58,988 bases of DNA from an uncultured Agathobaculum sp. (GTDB lineage Bacteria > Bacillota > Clostridia > Oscillospirales > Butyricicoccaceae). The DNA lies in assembly GCF_944384735.1 (NCBI RefSeq), contig NZ_CALWUN010000005.1:1-58988 (forward strand), in the 5' to 3' direction. The position numbers were made by a program, and so were the translations under genes. Positions 53,242 through 58,988 of the stretch are shown in pieces. Below the pieces are notes generated by a model. The model ran no database searches, had not been told where the DNA came from, and saw only the letters and a program-made list of their open reading frames with translations. Position 1 is the first letter of the stretch. Every line of letters begins with the position of its first letter.

Positions 53242-55842
53242 TCAGCCCTTGCCCAGCTGCGCGATCACCTCGGCGATGTGCTGCGAGGCCTGCTCGACCT
53301 CCCAATGCAGCTCGGTCGCTGACAGGCGCTCCGCGCCGTGGCCGAGGATGATCATCTGCTCCATACCATCCGACGTTGCCACGCGCACACGGTGCTTGCG
53401 CGACAGGTCGTAGGAGGCCTGCTCGATATACATATCGGCCGTCTCGGCCTCCTTGGTGTAGACCACATGCAGGCCGTGCCGCTTTTCGATCGAGCCGACA
53501 CCGCCCTTGACCTTATAGGCGTCGAATACGACGATCAGATGGCACTTGCGCACGCTCTGGTAATCGCTGAGCAGGTTGATAAGCGCCTCTCGGGCGACAT
53601 TGATATCCGCCTGCGCCATTGCGTGCAGCTCATCCCATGCGAAAATGATGTTATAGCCGTCGACCAGCAGGTAATCGTCCGCGCGGATGCGCGTGACGTA
53701 CAGCTGCTCGAGCGTCGCCGCCTTTTTGCGGCTCTGCCGGAAGGCCTCGAAGCTGCGGTCGCGGATTGGGCCGTAGGTGCGTTCAAACAGCGCGCGCAGT
53801 TCCTTGTCGTCGTCGAGCCCCGTGCCGGCCGGCGCGCGGCGCACCGGCGCGGGGACGGGTTCAGGGTTTGGCTCCTCCTCCCCTGCCAGACGGACACCCG
53901 CGTCCATGTGCGCATGGGCGCGCACCTCGTCCCATTTGACCGTGTGGCCTGCGCCATGTGAGCAGAACACCGAGTCCGCCGGGTTGTCCGTATCTCGTTC
54001 GGGGTCGTAGCCGCTGGCCGCGATGACCGCATCGGCATTGTGGCAGGGCGCGTAGCCCGCCGCCGTGCAGCTCAGCCGCCCGCGTCCCTTGGTGTAGGCC
54101 GCGACCTCGGTCCAGTAATTGCGCATCTCCGAGACCGGCGCGGTGCCGGTCAGCAGCGTGCCGTCCGACTGCGGCTCGGGCGTGTCGAACGTGCCCTCCA
54201 TGCGCTGGATATCGCTCATCGCGCGGCCGACACATTGCTCGGGCAGCACGAGCCGGAACGCATAGACCGGCTCAAGCAGCACGCTTTCGGCCTGCATCAG
54301 ACCGTTGCGCACCGCGCGGTAGGTCGCCTCGCGGAAGTCGCCGCCTTCGGTGTGCTTGAGGTGCGCGCGGCCTGTCAGCAGCGTGATCTTGATATCGGTA
54401 ATGGGCGCGCCGGTCAGCACGCCGACGTGCTGTTTTTCGGCCAGATGGGTCAAAATCAGCCGCTGCCAGTTCAAATCGAGCACATCGAGCGGGCAGACGG
54501 TCGCAAACTGCATGCCGCTGCCGCGCTCGCCCGGCTCGAGCAGCAGATGCGCCTCGGCATAATGCCGCAGCGGCTCAAAATGGCCGATGCCGACCACCGG
54601 CGCGGCAATGGTTTCCTTATAGACGATATTGCCCTCGTCAAAGGTGATAGCAATGCCGAAACGCTCGTCGATCAGGCGCGTCAGGATCTCAAGCTGCACC
54701 TCACCCATCAGCTGCAAATGGATTTCACCCAGTTTTTCGTTCCAGACCACCCGCAGCTGCGGGTCCTCCTCCTCAAGCTGGCGCAGGCTGCGCAGCATGG
54801 TGTGCGCATCGACCGTATCCGGAAAGCGCACCCGGTAGCTGAGCACCGGCTCGAGCACGGGCGGCAGCGCGCCTGCCGCGCTGCCCAGCCCCATGCCGGG
54901 GTGGGTATGCGTCAGGCCGGTCACAGCGCAGACCATGCCGCCCTCGGCCTGTTCCACCGTCTGGTACTTGTCCCCCGCGTAGATGCGGATCTGGTTGACC
55001 TTTTCCTGCCAGCCTCCGTCCTCCCCGCCGGACAGCAGCGCCCGCACCGCAAGCGTGCCACCCGTGACCTTGAGGTGGGAAAGCCGGTTGCCCTGCGCAT
55101 CACGCGTGATCTTGAACACCCGCGCGCCGAATTCCGTGTCCAGCTGCGGCGACTGCGTGAAGCGGGACAGGCCGTCCAGCAGCGCGTCCACGCCATCAAG
55201 CCGCAGCGCCGAGCCGAAGAAGCACGGGAACGCCTTGCGCTGTGCAATCAGCGCGGCGGCATCCTCGTCCGACACCTTGCCGGTTTCCAGATACCGCTCG
55301 AGCAGCGCTTCATCGCATACAGCGAGTTCTTCCGCCCACTCCGTGCCGAAGTCCACGCAGCCCTCATGCAGCTGCGCCTTGAGCTGCGCGAGCAGCGCGT
55401 CCCGCGCGTCCGGCCGCAGGTCCATTTTATTGATAAAGAGAAACGTCGGGATGTGATGCCTCTCAAGCAGCCGCCAAAGCGTATGCGTATGCGCCTGCAC
55501 GCCGTCCGTGCCGCTGATGACCAGCACCGCGTAATCGAGCACCTGCAGGGTGCGTTCCATCTCGGCCGAAAAGTCGACGTGTCCGGGCGTGTCCAGCAAG
55601 GTGACCGATGCACCGGGCAGCGCAAGCAGCGCCTGCTTGGAAAAGACCGTGATACCGCGCTCGCGCTCGACGGCAAAGGTATCCAGAAAGGCATCCTGAT
55701 GGTCGACACGGCCGAGCTTTTTCAGTGCGCCGGTCTGGTACAGCAGCGCCTCGGACAAGGTCGTCTTACCCGCGTCAACGTGCGCCAGCAGGCCAATGCA
55801 GATCCGCTTGACCGCACTACCATCCTTGGCCTGTTTTCCCAT
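53242..55842 (-). CDS. EF-G/TetM-like translation GTPase fused to a YacP/Rae1-type NYN endoribonuclease domain
   Basis: An 866-residue protein with two parts. Residues 1-about 640 form a translation GTPase close to EF-G and the tetracycline ribosomal-protection proteins, with G1 AHVDAGKT (20-27), RGIT (62-65), DTPGH (84-88), NKMD (138-141) and GSA. After a proline/glutamate-rich linker (about 645-700), residues about 722-866 match YacP/Rae1 NYN nucleases: LLVDGYNI, VVFDAYKV, ETADMYIEQ and VATSDGMEQ supply the acidic metal-binding residues (Asp728, 774, 803, 825 approximately). Rae1 of Bacillus cleaves mRNA in the ribosomal A site, so this fusion may deliver a nuclease to ribosomes. It is likely to be mislabelled as tetracycline resistance. 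GGAGGTG precedes the ATG at 55842. Confidence 0.9.
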   Translation of the reverse strand: MGKQAKDGSAVKRICIGLLAHVDAGKTTLSEALLYQTGALKKLGRVDHQDAFLDTFAVERERGITVFSKQALLALPGASVTLLDTPGHVDFSAEMERTLQVLDYAVLVISGTDGVQAHTHTLWRLLERHHIPTFLFINKMDLRPDARDALLAQLKAQLHEGCVDFGTEWAEELAVCDEALLERYLETGKVSDEDAAALIAQRKAFPCFFGSALRLDGVDALLDGLSRFTQSPQLDTEFGARVFKITRDAQGNRLSHLKVTGGTLAVRALLSGGEDGGWQEKVNQIRIYAGDKYQTVEQAEGGMVCAVTGLTHTHPGMGLGSAAGALPPVLEPVLSYRVRFPDTVDAHTMLRSLRQLEEEDPQLRVVWNEKLGEIHLQLMGEVQLEILTRLIDERFGIAITFDEGNIVYKETIAAPVVGIGHFEPLRHYAEAHLLLEPGERGSGMQFATVCPLDVLDLNWQRLILTHLAEKQHVGVLTGAPITDIKITLLTGRAHLKHTEGGDFREATYRAVRNGLMQAESVLLEPVYAFRLVLPEQCVGRAMSDIQRMEGTFDTPEPQSDGTLLTGTAPVSEMRNYWTEVAAYTKGRGRLSCTAAGYAPCHNADAVIAASGYDPERDTDNPADSVFCSHGAGHTVKWDEVRAHAHMDAGVRLAGEEEPNPEPVPAPVRRAPAGTGLDDDKELRALFERTYGPIRDRSFEAFRQSRKKAATLEQLYVTRIRADDYLLVDGYNIIFAWDELHAMAQADINVAREALINLLSDYQSVRKCHLIVVFDAYKVKGGVGSIEKRHGLHVVYTKEAETADMYIEQASYDLSRKHRVRVATSDGMEQMIILGHGAERLSATELHWEVEQASQHIAEVIAQLGKG

Positions 55843-55909
55843 GCAGACACCTCCTCCCATCCATTCGACGTGACTGTCCTCTTTCCATCTGCCTATGTCC
55901 TTTCCCTTG

Positions 55910-55938
55910 ATTATACCAGCAAAATGCCCGCGGTGCAA
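55910..55938 (-). promoter_or_regulatory. Promoter of the GTPase-NYN gene
   Basis: Leftward TTGCAC (55933-55938), 17 nt, TATAAT (55910-55915). The 5' UTR is about 60 nt. Confidence 0.8.
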
Positions 55939-55988
55939 ATTTGTCCTTTTGCCATTACGGCAAGTCCAGCTGCACATAGGCGGACAGG

Positions 55989-56018
55989 AAAAAGCCCTGA
56001 ACCGTGGAGGTTCAAGGC
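55989..56018 (-). terminator. Leftward terminator at the chromosome side of the mobile-element border
   Basis: Stem of AGCC-TGAACC type (with one bulge) pairing across GTGGA, followed leftward by TTTTTCC. It would stop transcripts leaving the element towards the GTPase gene. Confidence 0.65.
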
Positions 56019-56029
56019 TGAAAGTGTGA

Positions 56030-56291
56030 AATATCACAACAGTATGATTGCCCCAGCTTTCCGGTTTGCACCCAGAGCCCAATCGAAGCCCCGCACAGCG
56101 GGTTCGGTTGGAAAAGGAGGGACAGCGGCGTGAGCGCGCTCTGACTTATGAAAAAATCGGAGCAAGCGATACAAGGCTTGCTCCGACATGGTACGAGTGG
56201 TCTTATAGGATTTATCCCGCAAAGCAAGTAATATCAATGGTTTGAGGGCAATCGACAAACAGTATTTACAGTCAAAAATCGAATATCACAA
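56030..56291. other. Probable border region of an integrative element
   Basis: About 500 bases (55843-56353) without a gene, bracketed by three terminators. A 10-bp direct repeat, AATATCACAA, occurs at 56030-56039 and 56282-56291. Gene content changes to mobile-element types on the right. I see no integrase in the window and cannot fix the attachment site. Confidence 0.4.
56151..56185 (-). terminator. Second leftward terminator in the border region
   Basis: Perfect arms CGGAGCAAGC (56158-56167) and GCTTGCTCCG (56176-56185), followed leftward by ATTTTTTC. Confidence 0.75.
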
Positions 56292-56303
56292 GCTGATTTT
56301 TGA

Positions 56304-56331
56304 GGGCGTTCTATTTGGGAACGCCCTTTTT
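56304..56331 (+). terminator. Rightward terminator just before parB
   Basis: Arms GGGCGTTC (56304-56311) and GAACGCCC (56319-56326) followed by TTTTT. It ends within a few bases of the parB ribosome site, so it insulates the gene or acts as an attenuator in its leader. Confidence 0.75.
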
Positions 56332-56353
56332 CTATTGAGGAGGTAAGCACTGG

Positions 56354-57295
56354 TTGAGCGATAAAATTGACCCTTTCCAGCCCCCCTCTCCTGAATCCAG
56401 CTCATCCCAACAGAATGAGACCGTGGTTCGCCTGCCGCTCATAGATTTACACCCGTTCAAGGGGTATCCCGCCCTCCAGAGCATTATGCCCCGGAACCAG
56501 CCCTATCTGGTACGGGACGACGACCCCACCATGATCCAGCTTGTCGCCCGTGTGAAGGAGCGAGGGGTCACATATCCCGGCGTGGTCCGCCCGGACCCGG
56601 AGGGCGGGTATGAGATCATTTCGGGGCAGCGGCGGCATCGGGCCAGTGAACTGGCGGGCATACCGGATATGCCTGTTATCGTCCGGTCTCTGAATGACGA
56701 GGAAGCTGTCACAGAAATGATCGACAGCAATGTGAACCGTGAGGACGTGCTGCCCAGTGAGCGGGCGTGGGCATATCGTATGCGTCTGGAAGTAGAAAAA
56801 AGGCAGGCTGGACGGCCTGGAAAAAATTCGCCGCATCATGCGGCGAATTTCCGCAGCGACGATGAAATCGGAAAATCCCTGGGCATCAGCGGAGATACTC
56901 TGCGCCGTTTCGCCTCCCTCACAGAGCTGATCCCACCCCTTATGGATATGGTGGACAGCAAGAAGATCGGCGTCACCCCGGCCTCTTTTCTGGCCGCTCT
57001 TTCCAGAGATGAACAGGCGATTGTTCTGGACGCCATGGAGTATGCCCAGAACACGCCTTCGGTCTCCCAGGCCCAGCGGCTGAAAAAGGCCAGCCAGGAG
57101 GGAACCCTGACGGCGGAGCTGGCGCGGGAGGTTCTGTCGGAGGAAAAGAAGGCAGAGGCGGAGAAGGTCAGCTTCTCCCTGGACACCATCCGCAAATACT
57201 TCCCCCGGTCTTATACCCCCCAGCGGATGCAGGAGACCATCATCAAGCTGCTGGAGGCATGGCAGAAGAAGCGCCAGCGCAGTCAGGAGCGATAA
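56354..57295 (+). CDS. parB: ParB/Spo0J-family partition protein of a mobile element
   Basis: A 313-residue protein with the ParB N-terminal CTP-binding domain ([14 protein letters not shown], and [15 protein letters not shown]) and a central helix-turn-helix ([21 protein letters not shown]) that would bind parS-like sites. The C-terminal region is helical and basic. It starts at a TTG behind GAGGAGG. ParB genes of this kind open the gene sets of many Clostridial integrative conjugative elements, where they may act in element maintenance or gene control. No ParA partner is in view. A perfect 27-nt palindrome lies inside the gene between the two domains. Confidence 0.88.
   Translation: MSDKIDPFQPPSPESSSSQQNETVVRLPLIDLHPFKGYPALQSIMPRNQPYLVRDDDPTMIQLVARVKERGVTYPGVVRPDPEGGYEIISGQRRHRASELAGIPDMPVIVRSLNDEEAVTEMIDSNVNREDVLPSERAWAYRMRLEVEKRQAGRPGKNSPHHAANFRSDDEIGKSLGISGDTLRRFASLTELIPPLMDMVDSKKIGVTPASFLAALSRDEQAIVLDAMEYAQNTPSVSQAQRLKKASQEGTLTAELAREVLSEEKKAEAEKVSFSLDTIRKYFPRSYTPQRMQETIIKLLEAWQKKRQRSQER
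56824..56850. repeat. Perfect 27-nt palindrome inside parB
   Basis: Arms AAATTCGCCGCAT (56824-56836) and ATGCGGCGAATTT (56838-56850) around one C. It encodes NSPHHAANF between the CTP-binding domain and the helix-turn-helix, a variable linker region. Confidence 0.65.
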
Positions 57296-57368
57296 TCAAA
57301 TACGGTAGCACAGCCGGACCGTTTTTACGTTGTCCGGCTTTTTTTGCGCCCAAAATCAGGAGGACACC

Positions 57369-57974
57369 ATGTTTATCTGCACATTTCGATATAAGCCGGA
57401 ACACGTCGCCTGCCACCTCTGCACGGAGTACAACCGTAAAGTCGGCTGCACCGCCCAGGGCTGCCCCTGGCTGGCCGAGCGGATTGAGGCCGGTGTGGTG
57501 GGCTACTACGAAGCTGTCCGGGAGACCTTTGGGCAACAGGGTATTCTGCCCGTTCGTCTGTGGCCGCTGATCGCCAGCTTTCCCGGCACCCTCTGGCGGG
57601 ACGGACAGCACCCGGAGCGGATGGAGCGGGCCAAGGCCCGGCTGGGCTATTACCGCCGCCGGGACACCCCGGCCTATTACGCTGCCCTGTTCCTGCTGAC
57701 TTCCAATGCGGAGTTGTGGCGGCGGACCGCCAACTGCTTCTACCGGCATGGCTTTGAGGCCGCCTACGCGGACCGCCGGGGGATCTCGCTCCAGGATTAT
57801 GCCCTATTAGCTGCGGCACGGGACCTGTATCGCGGTGCGATCCCCACCGCCCAGGACTTGCCGGAGCGGGACATTGTGGACGACGAGACCCTGCGGCTTA
57901 TTGTCAACGCCACCCTACTTGCCCGGTATGGACTGCCTGCCCTGGGCATCCGGGAACGGGGGACCCAGCTATGA
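57369..57974 (+). CDS. Conserved mobile-element protein of unknown function
   Basis: A 201-residue soluble protein that I cannot place in a named family. It has four cysteines near the N terminus in a CHLC...C...C arrangement (HVACHLCTEYNRKVGCTAQGC, about residues 14-34), suggesting a zinc- or Fe-S-binding knuckle. The rest is helical with several RR/YY pairs. The start follows CAGGAGG. Its stop overlaps the next gene (ATGA). Position directly behind parB suggests a conserved element module. Confidence 0.65.
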   Translation: MFICTFRYKPEHVACHLCTEYNRKVGCTAQGCPWLAERIEAGVVGYYEAVRETFGQQGILPVRLWPLIASFPGTLWRDGQHPERMERAKARLGYYRRRDTPAYYAALFLLTSNAELWRRTANCFYRHGFEAAYADRRGISLQDYALLAAARDLYRGAIPTAQDLPERDIVDDETLRLIVNATLLARYGLPALGIRERGTQL

Positions 57975-58231
57975 AGCAGTTCACGACGCGGGGCCACGAC
58001 CTTTTAGCGGTAGAGCGGTTCCGGGATGATACCCGGCACATGGTGGAATTTGAAGTCCTCAAAGACGACAACCTCATCGCCCTGCGCGGAGAGACCGCCC
58101 GGCTGTTTCTCAGTGAACAGGGCTACCAGAGAATACTCAGAAGCCAGGAGCAGAAAGAAATTCGTATTACTTACCACGCCCTGGTGGTGGAGGGCCACAT
58201 CATCAAGCCCAAGAAGAAAAAACATCACTGA
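57971..58231 (+). CDS. Small mobile-element protein (DUF5720-like)
   Basis: An 86-residue protein, start overlapping the previous stop by four bases. The pattern GHDLLAVERFRDDTRHMVEFEVL followed by a FLSEQGY segment resembles DUF5720, small proteins of Clostridial integrative elements; I am fairly but not fully sure of the family. The C terminus is strongly basic (KPKKKKHH), which would allow nucleic-acid contact. Function unknown. Confidence 0.6.
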   Translation: MKQFTTRGHDLLAVERFRDDTRHMVEFEVLKDDNLIALRGETARLFLSEQGYQRILRSQEQKEIRITYHALVVEGHIIKPKKKKHH

Positions 58232-58252
58232 TTGACGATAGGAGGGATCACT

Positions 58253-58756
58253 ATGTACGAGATGGAGCGTTTGCGGGACGAGCTCACCCACCTGTTTCGT
58301 GCTCGAATGACGGAGGCTGGGGAGCCTGTGGAAAACGTCAAGGAGTATCTGGGGAACATCGACTTCCACGCCCTGACCCAGGCCGTTCGGGACAAGGCTC
58401 GGACGGTGTATGCCTATACCACCCAGGGCCAGCATGAGAAGTCCTTCAATTACCGGGGCGAGGAGCTGTTCCACCAGCGGGCTACCCTGCTGTATGAGGA
58501 GATGGACCAGAGCACGGCGGAGATCGCCGTCACCACTCGGACGCTGGAGCTGTGGCTGTTGGAGGATATGAGCATGGTGGCCGTGGCCTGCATCGCCGTG
58601 GACTACGAGGACGGCGGGTATGTCACGGAGTACCGTGTTCTCAAGGGGGACGCGGCAGAGAGTGAGATGTGCCTGGACCTGGAGGAACTGGCCCAGGCGC
58701 TGGAGGAGCTGTGCTGGCCCTGCTATGAGCAAGAGCAGCCGGTGTATGAGCTGTAA
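58253..58756 (+). CDS. Hypothetical protein of the mobile element
   Basis: A 167-residue acidic soluble protein beginning MYEMERLRDELTHLFRARM behind AGGAGGG. No motif that I recognise. A central beta-rich region (TRTLELWLLEDMSMVAVACIAVDY in parts) is flanked by helices, and the last 35 residues are glutamate- and leucine-rich. It is 21 nt after the preceding gene and is followed by the PP-loop gene, so it belongs to the same rightward operon. Confidence 0.55.
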   Translation: MYEMERLRDELTHLFRARMTEAGEPVENVKEYLGNIDFHALTQAVRDKARTVYAYTTQGQHEKSFNYRGEELFHQRATLLYEEMDQSTAEIAVTTRTLELWLLEDMSMVAVACIAVDYEDGGYVTEYRVLKGDAAESEMCLDLEELAQALEELCWPCYEQEQPVYEL

Positions 58757-58781
58757 GCAGAGAAGGAGGTTTGAGAGAGGC

Positions 58782-58799
58782 GTGCCCATAAATGGGCAC
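58782..58799 (+). promoter_or_regulatory. Palindrome over the start codon of the PP-loop gene
   Basis: GTGCCCAT (58782-58789) and ATGGGCAC (58792-58799) around AA. The ATG start at 58792 lies in the downstream arm, so a hairpin could hide it. The tight loop means the outer pairs would carry the stem. Confidence 0.4.
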
Positions 58800-58988
58800 T
58801 ACTGCTGCACCTAAAGATGATTTTCATGCAATCAGTCTAAGCGGAGGCAAAGATTCCACTTGCCTCACTCTGCTGATGATCGAGCGCGGTCTGCCCATTG
58901 ACGCTGTGATCTGGGCGGATACCGGCATGGAGTTCCCGGAAATGTACGACCACATTGCCAAGGTGGACGAGTATCTGTACCGGGAGCG
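58792..58988 (+). CDS. PAPS-reductase-like PP-loop protein, N-terminal part
   Basis: Partial gene cut by the window end; 65 codons are visible. The PP-loop SGGKDST (about residues 17-23) and the following AVIWADTGMEFPEMYDHI place it in the adenine nucleotide alpha-hydrolase/PAPS-reductase superfamily, which includes sulfate assimilation enzymes and DndC-like DNA phosphorothioation proteins. Such genes are common cargo of Clostridial integrative elements, where their substrate is unknown. The ribosome site is poor: GAAGGAGG is over 20 nt away, GAGAGG is nearer. Confidence 0.8.
   Translation, partial: MGTTAAPKDDFHAISLSGGKDSTCLTLLMIERGLPIDAVIWADTGMEFPEMYDHIAKVDEYLYRE

Noticed and set aside
53242..55842. 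Tetracycline resistance gene
   Set aside because: The GTPase resembles TetM/TetW, but the added nuclease domain, chromosomal setting and divergence argue for a housekeeping or stress role. Resistance cannot be claimed from sequence.
54040..56133. A 697-residue rightward open frame opposite the GTPase-NYN gene
   Set aside because: Shadow frame; the leftward gene has complete GTPase and NYN motifs, a ribosome site and a promoter.

Overview
This 59-kb window is a GC-rich (about 60% by eye) chromosome segment of a low-copy-repeat, Gram-positive anaerobe. A [FeFe] hydrogenase, T-box leaders on thrS and the leu operon, an SLH-type secreted serpin, WecG/TagA-family and flippase envelope genes, and TetM-like and ABC-F translation factors all point to Clostridia. 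A gut Oscillospirales or Butyricicoccaceae-like species is my best guess (inference; no rRNA gene is present). Most promoters are clear sigma-A types (TTGNNN, 17-nt spacer, TANNNT). Several starts are TTG or GTG.

Layout. 1-345: cut-off IS200/IS605 element. 380-5509: COG2426 membrane protein, PadR-HAAS pair, cardiolipin synthase, M24 peptidase, DegV. 5728-14306: SLH-serpin, T-box-controlled thrS without a TGS domain, a second SLH protein, proS, MscS, DUF378. 14394-17785: nitroreductase-sirtuin operon, then a divergent ABC-F protein and DUF2752. 17899-23685: YcxB-like protein, MATE exporter, and a two-gene [FeFe] hydrogenase with an unusual flavoprotein partner. 23737-31617: a complete seven-gene arginine operon, argG-H-C-J-B-D-F, from one promoter with an ArgR-type box upstream. 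31869-36688: pncB, a chemoreceptor, a promoter- and terminator-bounded stretch without a convincing gene, and a flavodoxin-ferredoxin protein. 36866-43846: an eight-gene leftward run (tagA, DUF2156, GNAT, DJ-1, 5-FCL, CPBP, mltG, U32). 44007-44631: holin-like gene and a 267-bp MITE-like palindrome cluster. 44643-49340: leuACDB behind a leucine T-box. 49476-52694: symporter, PAP2 phosphatase and flippase. 52755-55842: Rrf2 regulator and an EF-G/TetM-like GTPase fused to a YacP/Rae1-type NYN nuclease. From about 56,000 to the end, the gene set (ParB, small conserved proteins, a PP-loop PAPS-reductase-like protein) looks like the start of an integrative conjugative element.

How it works together. 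The arg and leu operons make arginine from glutamate-derived precursors and leucine from 2-ketoisovalerate, each under amino-acid-responsive control (ArgR-type box; tRNA-sensing T-box). The hydrogenase pair disposes of reductant as H2. The best candidates for under-described biology are the GTPase-NYN fusion, the ABC-F protein whose degenerate motifs all fall in one composite ATP site, the NuoF/GltD-like hydrogenase partner, and several palindromic DNA or RNA signals.
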